Shown piece after piece: positions 1 to 12,600 of a DNA stretch of 64,000 nt (position 1 is the first letter of the stretch; every line of letters starts with the position of its first letter). The stretch is from Tubiluchus corallicola (taxonomy: Eukaryota; Priapulida; Priapulimorpha; Priapulimorphida; Tubiluchidae). The position numbers and the translations under genes are program-made. The stretch covers positions 124,001-188,000 of the forward strand of contig JAQGDQ010000264.1 in the NCBI GenBank assembly GCA_030141605.1. The letters are read 5' to 3'. The notes beneath the pieces were generated by a model. The model had not been told where the DNA came from and ran no database searches. It saw only the letters and a program-made list of their open reading frames with translations.

Positions 1-606
1 GTATTTAAGTGAGACTTGTGTAATTAAAGAAAATAAGCTCAATAATGAATCTGTACTTAAGTACACACTGCACCGCATACATTTGATGCCTAAATAATAT
101 TGCCAGAGTTGCCCTTCCCAAACTGCAGAGCACTTCAGTTGTGAACTGGTTAAAATAGAAAAAAGAAATAATATAGTGATTTCAAGCAATAACATAAGAT
201 CCATATTCATAGACAGAAATACAGATGTGATGAGTGAATTTATCACTACCGTGAAAGAGCCTCTAATAATGGACATTTAATGCCAAATTAAATTAACAGA
301 TTGATTCTCTTTATATAGGGTATTAATAATTTCATTTTGTTTTAATGCTATGGCACTTAACAGAGAGAGATATTAAACAGATAGAAAGAAAAACCTGCAT
401 AATTAGCTTCTTATTTAATACTACCTGCTTGATTTCCTTGTTCAGGTTCTGTTTCTTGCAGTTTGATTTACAATACGATGCTTTATGCCAGCATAATCTT
501 TATTATAACGTTGACGTATTACACAGAGTTTTCTCTAGTGACAATTAAAATCTGCAAGTTCTTTTTAAAAAAAGTTTCAACGTGGATTTTATATTGTTGT
601 TTCTAG

Positions 607-676
607 TGTGGTTAAAGAGGAAATAATCGATGAAGAAACGAAGTTACCATGCTTCAATGGTCGAGTAGTATCTTGG
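607..676 (+). CDS. dsh: dsh exon: C-terminal part of DIX domain
   Basis: Acceptor TTTCTAG and donor TGG|GTAAGT flank 70 bases. The first base completes a Gly codon from the upstream exon; then 23 codons read [20 protein letters not shown], the last strands of the DIX polymerisation domain. The exon ends on a codon boundary. Confidence 0.95.
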
Positions 677-3600
677 GTAAGTAGTTCATACATTCACTCC
701 CTGTTTTCTTTTAAACTCTACAAAAATGTAGCTGCCGCTGTGTGTTTGCTATTTTGGCTTCGTGCATTGGGGCTGGTGGCCCCGCTCACTGCCTGTTATT
801 TGCACGGCACGTTTGATATAATATACATAATAGAGCCAATTACCCGCACAACATACACCCAGCTTTTATATCTAATTGTTGAAAGCCATTTGCTGGAGAC
901 CAATTTATAGGGGCTAAGTAGATTGTTGTTGAACTGAGACTTGGGATCGCTGGAGACATGATGACTGGTGAACTACTGCCCGTGCCAGGATAACGAAAAA
1001 CATCTGCTGCGCAAGCAAAAATAAAGTAAATGTTTGGGAGGCGGTTAAACATTTACTGCCAAATTTACGAAATCCGAAGGCTCAGCTGCTCATGGGTTTT
1101 CCTTGATTTGAGTTCGATTAGAATTGAGCAATACCTGATGTTTTGCATGTTAACTACTGAGCTCGACTACTACAATTTTTTCCAAAAATAGCCCACTAAA
1201 GTCTTTTTCTTTCTTGCTCTTAAACATATGTGCTAACATTTCTTTATATTTTTATAGGATTTATAAAAATCCGTGCAGAGTAATGGTTAACATTACATAT
1301 TATGTTACTGCTTCTATAAATACGTACAATACATAACAGTGAATATAGGCCTACAGCGAAAATAGCAATGGAATTAACAGATTCTGTTCAGTCTGCAGCC
1401 TCATAAAGCGGCGAAATTTTAGTTAGCTATAATATAGCTGTATCGATTACACTAGCAAATTTAAGTTTGTTATTTCCGCTTTTCTCTTGGGTCCTTGTTA
1501 CAAGTTGTAAATTTCAACTCAGTGCTGTAAGACGGTCTTTTAGCCCGACCACACAGCTGCTACATGCTTTACAGAAGAAATGCATCCTCATCAACCACTG
1601 AACATCAGCTTCCTGTTAATTATGACTTTGCTGTATATACAATTGTATATAACCCGAGTATGAGGAGCTCTCTTGCATCCTGTCGTACTTCTGGTCACTG
1701 TGTAGAGAAGGAATGATCGGACAGAATCATTAAAGTTGTGGGTTGCCGTTTAACGAATACATAAACAGAGTATCGAAATTTTTATTCCTGGCAGACAACT
1801 AAAAGGGAGGTAAAACAAACTGTTCACACTATTGACCTGTAAGCCTTTTAAATGCAGTGGGAAGTGTAACGAAACATTTCATTTGCAACCATATGGTGGA
1901 TCTTATAGCTACATACAATATAATGTGTGTTGAACAGCATGGTTATTGGTTTTATTAAAGGAAAAACAACTGTTACACAACTCCTTGAATGCTATGAAGA
2001 ATGGTTTCATTTGCGAGATGAGGGGCGCTCTCTACACATTATTCTGTTGGATTTGCTGAAGGCTTTTGATGCAGTCCCCGCATCGTGTTCTTTTAATGAA
2101 ACTGGAAATCGTACGGCATTGATGACAACATTTTACAGTGAATCGAGGAGTTCTTACATGATCATCATCAGTGCAATGCAGTGGATGGCTGTGTCTTCAA
2201 CTTCTTGTATATCCAGCAATGTACCTCAGGGATCGGTGTGGGTCCTTAGCTTAGGTGATTCGAAACTGTGGAGTATAGCTGACACAGAGTTAAACTGTAA
2301 ACAATAACTGATAAAACATAACCATCACCAACAAAGATTACTTTAGATTTTGCAGAATGGAATCTCATTCCATTCAGATTTGCCCACAAGGAAAGTAAGT
2401 CAAGATCACACAGCAGTTGTTTACAGTTTAACTCTGTGTCAGCTATACTCCACAGTTTCGAATCACCTAAGCTAAGGACCCACACCGATCCCTGAGGTAC
2501 ATCGCTGGATGTACAAGAAGTTGAAGACACAGCCATCCACTGCATTGCACTGATGACGATCATGTAAGAACTCCTCGATTCACTGTAAAATGTTGTCATC
2601 AATGCGGGCAACTGTGGGCAAATCTGAATGGAATGAGAGTCCATTCTGCAAAATCTAAAGTAATCTTTGTTGGTGATGGTTATGCTTTATCAATTGGCTG
2701 ATGAAAATCATGCACCAATTTCACTAATCTATTCATCGTCTGAGCATGACTTGTGTTTAATTGTAGCCTTTGAACAGAAATTTAAAGCACATATATTCGA
2801 ACTAATTAAAAAGGTGAAGCAGATCTTAGTTGAAGGATCAGTGTTGCACCAGCTTTGTACAAAACATAAAACTGGTTATCATGATTTTATTTCGTGTACG
2901 ATTCTGCCTATTTTGAATAAGCTTCCTGCGTCAGTTAGACTTTCATCATCAGTGAACATTTTGAAAAATTCGTTAGATGAACACATTAGAGAGGACCCGC
3001 TGAAATATGATCATCGAACTTTGTTATCCATGCCACCTTCACATATGCTTCATCGTATATTATACTAAATCAGTGTTCTGTATGCTACTTATAAATTTGT
3101 ATTGTTAACCATGTGTTCTAAAGGTCTTCGGAACTACATGAATAATAAACTGTACTACTGCAAACTAATGCTATTTTAGTGCTAAGTCATGCATTAAATT
3201 TAGTAAATGAACGCACTCAAAAATTGTGCTTAAATTTGCTTAACTGATGAAGGGAACAGTAGTTTCCCGAAATGTCGTTAACGTACATATAAATATTGTG
3301 ATGAAACACTGCTTTATGCTTTAATATGGATACATAACACCACTGTGACCACATGTCATTTTTAAGTTCAATCATTGCTATCCATTTCTGTGCTCATTGG
3401 GAAAGTTATAAACCTTATAGGGCTTAATGATCGCACTCTATAATGAGAAACTGATATGTATTATTTACTGTTGCTGAAATTCTTCAAACTAACTTTTTCC
3501 CCGAAGAAGTCGAAAAGTCGGCAGTGAAATATATTATTAAAGTTTCATTTCAGTCGCTTGCTTATTTCTAAATTGCACAGTCTTCTTTCTAAATTTGATT

Positions 3601-6600
3601 TGTTGATTTTGATGTTCTTGCTTTTGCCTGTGCTGGTTTCAAAATTTAGCACAATTCATTTTACTTAATTTTCTGCCTTTAATTTTAACGTTCGAAGGTA
3701 AATTTTTAATTTTGGTTACTGAAAAATTGATACCAAACTTGTCCAAAAACGAGTGCATATGCTTAAAATTTCAAAAAAAAGTTTAGAGCAAGTCTTTTTG
3801 CATTTAGTAGCTTTTAGTCAGAGTTATTCAAGCTGGAAATGAAAAAATAGCACTGCAAGTTGAAGACGTTTGTGACTAATGATGCACCATGGACACCATC
3901 CATTTAATTGATGTTGAAACAGTCATCATTGGTGTCAACATGCATTATGGGAGGCGGAGATGATAACGGTTGATTTTCTCCCCTGGAGCGATAACACTTG
4001 ACACTTCTTTTATCATACTTGTCAAAACAGTCAAGTCTAACAGAAATTGCAATTTTTCTCCTATATCTTGTTACTTGTCAGTTCGCATCCAACTCTTTTC
4101 TCATGCGGCTGTGTTGGGTTTTGCAGCTTGTAGCATCTGAACAAATACCGAATGAACGGATGGAGTTGTAGAATTATACATCACAAAGGATGGACGGGTT
4201 AAAAACGTTTGCGTTTGCACTTTACAGGAAAACTATGAAATTCTTTCTACAGCTTAGATGTTGTTAGCAATAACAGAACATACGCTGTGTGAGAATTTGT
4301 AAGAAATTCAATTTGCTACAAAGGCGTTTTTGCCACACAATTTAAACCACCTTAGAAGTGTTCCAGTTGAGTCACTTCTTCTACTATAAGATGAAAGAAA
4401 TTACAGAGATAGTAGAACGGCAATGATTAGGAATTAAAACGAAAATGTTTCCCCTAAAAATCGTTAGATGACCTCGTGGTAAATGTCTTTTCATACGCGC
4501 CTGTTGTTAGGCAAACGCTTGTTAACAAATTCTTCTAAATGCTTTTATTGATAAGTAAATGGTTTTTAAAGTAATGTCTGAGTTTGGAGGGACCTAAGAT
4601 GCGGATGCCCTGTTTAAGGGCTCTGTAGATTGGCAAATTTAGGATTCATTTTGCCGTTCGACAGTGGGATTAATTGTGAAGCCATTTCGTATATAATACG
4701 CCTTGCCAGTGACCGCGTGCGACCTTGAAATCATCGCTTGTTCTCAATGTGACTCGCAGTTCTCCATTATAAGGGATTATACGACGATATAGTTTTCTGT
4801 AGTCATTTCCCTCCCGGTGTCACCAATAATGTATTTAACGAAAGTGTAGTCATCATGATTCGTCTAGCTTGTAGTAACAGTACTGGACTTGGCTTCATCG
4901 TGTCACCCATCTGTGACTTCATTGTGCCTCCCATCTGTGTCGAATTATCACCATTTCCTGCAACTCTCCGAGTCATGTACTGGAGAGTTGTTGGATGACG
5001 GTTGTTGAAATGTGGTTGAATAATTTGATGGAAAAGATTTGCACAATCTGCTGGTGCAGCACTCATTCGGAAAGTGCTAATAATAATGTGTGTCCATACT
5101 GTCCGTTTATGAACTTGTCACTGTAATTCAAAATATGTATCTTAGCTTTATAGTTATACGCGATGAAATTTAATGTAATCATGACCAGGTTAACATCAGT
5201 TTTACCCACTCTGATTTTATTTACAATCGTTCTGTTTTTAGTGTTGTCCCAACAGTCGATTCTTAATCTCATAATTCAAATGTTTTATATACATTGAATT
5301 TACTTGTACACTCTATTTCTGGAACGTCTGTATAATTGTTTTTCATCATCGCAATTTAGAATTAATTTGATTCTAATCGCCCTCCTGCCACTCACGCCTG
5401 TACCTTGTCTAACGTAAATGATGTGGGTTGAATTAACAGGTTTGTAGTTTTTTTTATCAAAGTATCTTCATGACAACAGCATTACACTAAGTTATCCACA
5501 ATGTCACTGTGTCACTAATATGTTTCTCTGAAGCTATGTGATGACCAACTCACTAAGAAGCCATGTCAGTTTATATAACTCGTCGTCGTTTAACAATCTG
5601 ATCTCGCTTTTACTGGGACTTTTTTGTTTGTAATCCGGTGCATTGGATTAGCATCTCAGTCATCAGGTTGGCTGATGTTCAGTTACACTGCCCCTCCTTG
5701 AGCACACGTCGCTTAGCAAGAACACGTGTGAGGGTGTGATGGCAGACAAATGTGTTTGAAATTGCAAACTGTAGAATTGTGTCACCCATTTCTATGAATA
5801 GCTAGGGTTCTGAAAATTCTTAATCGCTAACCTACATTAGTTCACTTTTAGCGTACATTATTAGTAAATAGCAAGATGTCTCACATTAATAAATACTGTA
5901 TTACCCCCATTTTCTCAGCGAGTTAAGGTTTACGAATAACTAGAATAAATGATTTGCCCTATTGGGTGAAAAGCATTGGAAGTGGCTTCGTTATCAGCCT
6001 TCACAGTTCATTTTCTCTCTGTGCGAATCTTTTCCTCTTCGGCTTCACTTCTACAACATGTTGATTCTAGTTACCGCTAAGTTAATAACTCGTATAAATT
6101 ACCTGCGTTGATTTGTACTCAGACAAGAAAACTCACTTTACGTTTTCTCTTATTTGCGTGTGTGATTGCAGGAAGACGTGGTCATTTGCATCAGTTATAT
6201 TAACAGTCGGTTTATGCTGAATGATGAGTGTTGTCATTAGCTTGGCAAGTCTCAAGTGTATCCTGTTTTCCTAGCAAATCCAAAAAATTCCACGCAGATT
6301 AAGATGTATAGATATTATTTGCAAGTTGGGTCAGTGCAAGCACCAGCCACTCAACAGCTGCTGCACGATGAATTCCTGTTTCACAATAAACGATGATTCG
6401 TTTAAATATGTAAGACGCGCAGATTCTTTGCGTGTTTCGTACGTGTTAGTCACAAACGTACACGTTCATACACTACGAGTGAGTAAATAGAGGCTGCAGT
6501 AGTTCAAACTGATGAGTTACTGTAGGTGTCATAGCCCTTATGCTTTACACTAGTAGTATACATTAAAGGAAGCCCGGCCTCAATCTTAAGCTATAGTCCA

Positions 6601-9600
6601 AAACAAATCTACTCTGTTAGATAGTGAAAGGAATATACAATTTTTCAAGAGTGACTTACGTGAAAAAATTATTACCACAGAAACGTAACTTCGCGTTCCC
6701 CGCCATTAGTTCTTTGTGGTTACATGCATTTCGCCATTCGCTAGTTAGACGGGCACTAGCACCTGCATCTCGGAAACGCTTTGCCAGAAAACACCTCTCA
6801 GTTCAGAAGTGTTTGGTTGTGACGTAGTGCACGCGTGAGCGCAGCGATAAACATGAAATTTGAATTTTACCGAGGTTTTTGTGTATCACGCTGAATGTTG
6901 TACAGTATCACTGTACTTTGCTTTCACAAACACTTGCAACACGCTTATGGAATGCTTATGCTGTTCATTTGTGATTTGATCGCTATCACTAGCAGGGCTC
7001 CTTCATTAATTAAGTTTTTAGCCTATTATTTAGTTATCAGAAACTCTACCATTAATATTGGTGTTAAAATGTATATTTTCTTTACCATACTTCAAAATGG
7101 GATGTGATATGAAAAATCGTCCTGTTTTCCTTATATGTGTGCAGCAAAGGATACTTTGAACTACTCATCTGTTCGTTACTTAAGGTTTTGTAAAATATCC
7201 TGCAAGAATTGTAACAGTATCAAGACATGGCTTTAAACGAGTTTAACTGCTACCTCACATCCTTCCCCGTATCTGTAAGTTGCATAAAAAGTTAGTTGCA
7301 AAATTCTCACACTATTAAACAAAACATAACAGATTTGTGTACATTTTTAAATCTTAACGCTTCATTTATTGGGAAACGGAAAACAGGCAATTGTTTCATT
7401 AGCTCTACAATAACAATTTCTGAGTTTTAACACAGGCCACACGTGGCTGCCATACAGGTCGCGCGTGTTTGGTCAAAACGGCCTCATCGCGAAATAAAAC
7501 AGATGTACTGATTGTACTTCCATGTACTAATTCACACATCCATCATCTTTTCCCTCCTTCTTTCTCTATTTTCTCCTTTTAATTAAATTTTCACTTCCAC
7601 AGTGCCCTTATAAGTGCCTTTTCAGTAATTCCTGGGCAATTACTGTTATTATGTATATTGGTACGATTGGTGTTAGTGTAGCTGACTGTGTATAATATGT
7701 GCTTAAATGTAATGAAAAAATTGCAAAGTAACTGTAATCTGTGTTTTGCTGAAAATCAATCAATCGTGAGTCTTAGTTTCTCATAAATCGAGGCACCTAT
7801 GATTTTTCAGTACTTATAATAAACGGTTAAATGATTTTGTGATACTGTGAGTGTTTCGAGAAATCTTATCCAGAACCCTTTATAAATATTGTGTTAAATT
7901 GCCTGCCACAATTAAATGCAAACTGTTTTCAAATTATGACATACATAATTGTACGTATCCGCGGCTTTGTAGTACTTTACTGCCCAGTTCGCGGTGAGCA
8001 GTTTTATAGACTCTGTGTTACACTTCTGATCAAGTCAAATCAATGCTTTTGAATGCTATATAAAACGAACAAAAACGATGTTGATTAAAATTCATAAAAT
8101 TTGTGATGATGAACTTGGCGATTTATTAGTGGAATGAAAGAAGGGGCAGTAGCAAAAGAAAAATGAATTAAATCAATTTGTACAGGTGGTCACACAGTAT
8201 TACTGAAAGAAACAACTTTTATTAAAAACCATAAAATCATGCAATACGTTACGACTGCAGAGTCTAGCAGTCGTCCTCAGTGTTATAAATTACACAAACA
8301 GCAACCAGTTTTATAGGCAAAACCTACAGTACATGAAAAATCACTAGTTACGTAATATGTATTTATATAGAAACCGAAGATGTAGTTAACCAGACCTATA
8401 GAGAGGAAGATAATTCCCGTAAATTAGTTTTCAAACATATTTGTTTTAAACACTTTAATGAAAGTTGTTTCGTTCAATAAAAATAATTTTTTATGTCTAC
8501 GTGTATGTAGCAGAGATGGACGGTAAAGCTTTTAGAAGACAGTGGATGTGGTAAATCTTCTAAGTTCCCATGTTTTTAATTTTTCACATTGAAAAATAGA
8601 CTTCCATTGAAGAAATAATTAATAAAAATTCCAAAGTACTGAAAAACTTTCAAGCAGCACGATGTTCTGTGGGAATGGCACCTTTCACAATGCTAACATT
8701 AGTTCTAACGTTTAAACATGGTTGTGATGCTCTGACTTCTATCAATTAAACACGATCCAATTCCATTAATGTCCCTCATTAATCACCGTAGCCGGCTGCG
8801 TTTTCCTGTTTAGTGGCATCATTAGATATGTTATAGTTTATGCCGCCTGTCCTTGTTGTTTTGCACAACTTCCGTTTCGTTAACGCAGTAATTTTCAGCT
8901 TTCTGTCAGTTGTGTTTGCTAGAACTGCCTTGTATGCGAATTTACAGCAGCCTTGACTAAAGCATAGTTCATACACCTGCAACTATTGAGACTGATGCTG
9001 GACCAAACTGATTTTAGTATTTTTTGAAGATTCCCTGCTCTATTAATCGAATGTGAAAACGTGCATCAATTTAAATACAATAATTTTGTTTCGAGGAAAA
9101 AAATTAAGAGACATTTTCTCTTTAGTCTATGGTGAAAATGTCTGTTTGCGAAAATCACTTTCATCAGCTAATTACCTTTGCTTTTTTTAAACCACACTTT
9201 TCTCTAAAAAATGTTTAGTTATTTTTAGAAATTGTTTGACAAATTATAGTTGTGAAAGTTAGAATAAAGCTTATATAATCAAAGCAAGTCTCTAAGAACA
9301 AGACTGTTGACCTGCAGAAATGTCTATGCCACATCACATACACTATAATCAGCATGGTGAATAAAACTTTCTAGAGAGAGTATTGAATTTTATCAGTTAA
9401 ATCCATCCATTTGCAGACCAGCCTGGGCATAGCTTAATTTCGGTGCTAAGCATATATTATAACCAATCAGTAGGTCTATTCCCTTTCCTCTAGAGGTTTT
9501 CATGGTTAACATAACTAATTTCAATATATCAGCAGCTTTGAAGTAAATCTGTTATGATGTTTGAAAGCGGGAGGTCTCATACTAGCTAGCTCTGCAAATT

Positions 9601-12600
9601 TTAAGCTCTCTTTTCTCTGTAACTTTCTTTTTTATGCCGTGAAAACAGCAGGTAGTATCCTTACTCGTTTTGTATGGTAATAGCCTCGAATATTTCTCTC
9701 TTTTTTGCCGACAGTTGGCGCTGTGTGTGCTAAAATATTCTCTGAACTATATAATTGTAATAATTATAAACTTTATAATGTTTCATCTTACTGTATATAA
9801 AACTGATTTACTACGCTAGCTAAGTAGTAGTATAGCCGTGTAAATCAAGTCTGTCTTGCGTTGTAATTTTTACTTTATAATCAACTGTTTGCAGCAGGGA
9901 GAAATTTCCCTCGAGAGTTGCTACTTGCTGCAAACGCAGCCGCTTTCTTACAATTCGGTTTATATGTAAACTGTGTCTTTTGAGACAAAAACGGCTGTAA
10001 TAAAATCTTATGACAGTGACATTGTTGTATTGTAATGGCTTAGATTTTCCCAGTAAAAGTTGTATGTTACAAATTTAAGCAAAAAACTTGATGTACAAAT
10101 TTCTGTATAAAATTATAGGAACAATTCCGCGCTTTTGCATGTTTTCGGAATTTCATGTAGTTCGCCTCATCATTCATTTTTCTGAGTGCTAACAGTAAAA
10201 AAGTTCGAGGCATTGTAGGTAACAATGTTAAGACTTACTAGTTACTCTTATTAAATTGGGAAATAGTCAGAATAGGCAAAATAGATATCAATTTCGTTAA
10301 CTGCATCTAATTATGATGATAGCCGTTATTTAATCGCGCACATCAAAGTTCAACTGAGCTGGGCGTGCTCATAGAGTTATGGACATGCTGTAGTGTGCTG
10401 CCACCTGGTTTGCTTTCTGCGTAATAATTCAATCAAGCGTGCGTGCACACTACTTTTGTTTCTAGTACACGCTCAAGCGGCATGCATTCAGCACGTTTTC
10501 AAATGATACCAGGACAGGCACCTAATCACCCGGTTTGATCGCCTTTTCTATATCAATATCGCACGTTTTAATTTTGAAATTTTATTTTGCTTCAAAAAGA
10601 AAATTGTTACCCATTTGTCATGTTTTGAGATTATATTTTGCTTTTTAGATTTTTAGTTATGTGTTATTACTAGTTTTGCAGTTATTAGTTAAAAACTCAA
10701 GAACTTTTTTAATTTACCTTTACTTTACTTTACTTAGATTATTAAAAACCTTTGAGTTTTTCAAAATTAAGTAATTTTTTGTCAGTCAAATCCTATTAAT
10801 TTAACGTCCTTTAACTTGGAATGGCAGAAATAAGCTAGTTACGCAAACTATGCAAACAACAAAGTATGTCGTTTGTGATTAGTTTGCTGTGCTTGAATTT
10901 TGAAATAAGCTAAATTTTCAATTCAGAATGATATTTTAAAATTTCATGTTCTTATGATTAAACATGCACAGTTTGATAAGCAACTAGCACCTAAAGTTTT
11001 GGCATCTCCCTATTACTTGTAATTAAAGGGGCAGTATAATAACTGTGTTAGGTTTTCACAGTAACTCTTGGGTCACGATTGGATTATTAAATTAACAGAG
11101 GGTTTAAGCTGGTGGTTAGTTGGTTATCAAAAGGAACATATCTGGTGTCGTAATTGATTTCACATTGTGTTGACTGATGGTACAATTTTTTGATGGCAAA
11201 CTGTTCAGTTTTGCACTTGCCCAAAGTTCAGAGTATATTCTAATGTAGGTAGGACATCAAGAGGTTCAGTTCTTATACAGCCTGATCAACAGATCCACCG
11301 TGTTAATTTATTCTGCCTGTCATGTCGAATTATTACGCAAGTGTTCATCGGTTAAAGCAGTAATGATACTTGCGTTAATTACAAGCTTTAAGAAGTTGTT
11401 CTTTGTCGTTTCCTCTTCTATCTTGAGCCTTTGTTGTGTGTATTTTCTCGACCCAGATTCTTTCTGTTCGTGTTTCTGCATAAGCTGCCGGCGAACTGAT
11501 GTGAGAACGTTCGCGAAACTAAGTCAATGACAGTGTTATGATTATGGAATGCTTTTAGAGCAAAGCTCTATAATTATAATGTGCTACTGCATTGTGCTAA
11601 TTTTAATTGATTGCGGTTTTAGCTTATTTTAGCTTGAGACACTTGCATGTTAGGCAACTTAGGATTGATATAAGCGAGATATCTCTTAGAGTCTCGGATC
11701 TCTGGTACCAGACAAGTAAGGGTAATGCAGAAATGAGGCAACCTGCGAAGTCCAACGAAGTTCTTCAACAAAAGCAATAGAACCAGCCAGAAAATCTGTA
11801 GGAGGACAAATGTTAACATATTTATATTTTGCACAGAATGATTTAAACACTTCAGTACTGATCCTTAGAGATAGCTGCACTTCAGGGGTGAGTGAGTAGA
11901 TGACCTACGGTCTTTCCTCGCCCCATCTCCACTAACAAAGTTACTTTTTTTGTAAAACGAAAATTTGTGACACAAATTGGAGAAAAATAAATGTCTGTGT
12001 CTATTGGTCCATTGCAGAGAGTAGGGAGTGCTGGCATTAATAATTATGTCCCTGGACGTATTAATCTATGGACGACGACCACGACGGCTATCTGTGAACG
12101 TTTTGGGTATCTGATTTCTGAGAGTAAAATGTGTGCCACCGACTAGAAAAGCGTAGATTATGGGGAATACTGCTTTGCAATGCCTCTATGGTACAATGGT
12201 TAGCATAGCTGACTGGAAACCAGAAGGTCTCGAGTTCGAGTCCTGGTAGAGTGATAAATTTTCTAGACGTTCTAATTTAATCTAATATTGCTTTCACGCG
12301 TTTATTTGATTTTTACTGATTACTACGTAGGTTTTCTCAAATAGGTCAAACCAGAGATAAGTTTAAGTATTGTTAGAAAGTATTTTAGATTTTTATTGTA
12401 CACATTTGTGCACCGTTTTCAGAATTAGACCCTGTTTCACACTTTCAATTAGATTACAGCGTTCTAAAAATTAAATGGTAAGTGTGACGTTACATTTTGA
12501 AGCCGTTTATCAGTTTTCATTTTTTAACTTATCGTGTGCTTATTGCATTTAGCTTTGTAACTGAAAGTATATATATATATATATAATTACTTACTTTCTT

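Larger units (their letters stand above)
1927..3300 (+). mobile_element. decayed CR1/jockey-like non-LTR retrotransposon with internal inverted copy
   Basis: Reverse-transcriptase pieces on the + strand: [19 protein letters not shown] and [12 protein letters not shown] (the F..AFD active-site block with a Leu in place of Ser/Lys), [10 protein letters not shown], then [20 protein letters not shown], and the 3' end [19 protein letters not shown], which resembles the C-terminal end of CR1-type polymerases. The catalytic YADD block is missing. The middle is rearranged (see the inverted repeat at 2117). The element sits in the dsh intron and reads in the dsh direction. Confidence 0.75.

Noticed and set aside
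1-606. Missing first DIX exon of dsh
   Set aside because: Searched for a frame encoding the KVIYHIDDE / FFFKSM stretch and ending with GG before a GT; none found, so the exon is placed upstream of the window.
12180-12252. Functional tRNA gene
   Set aside because: A and B boxes are present but the anticodon arm has a three-base loop and the acceptor stem does not close; a SINE fits better.
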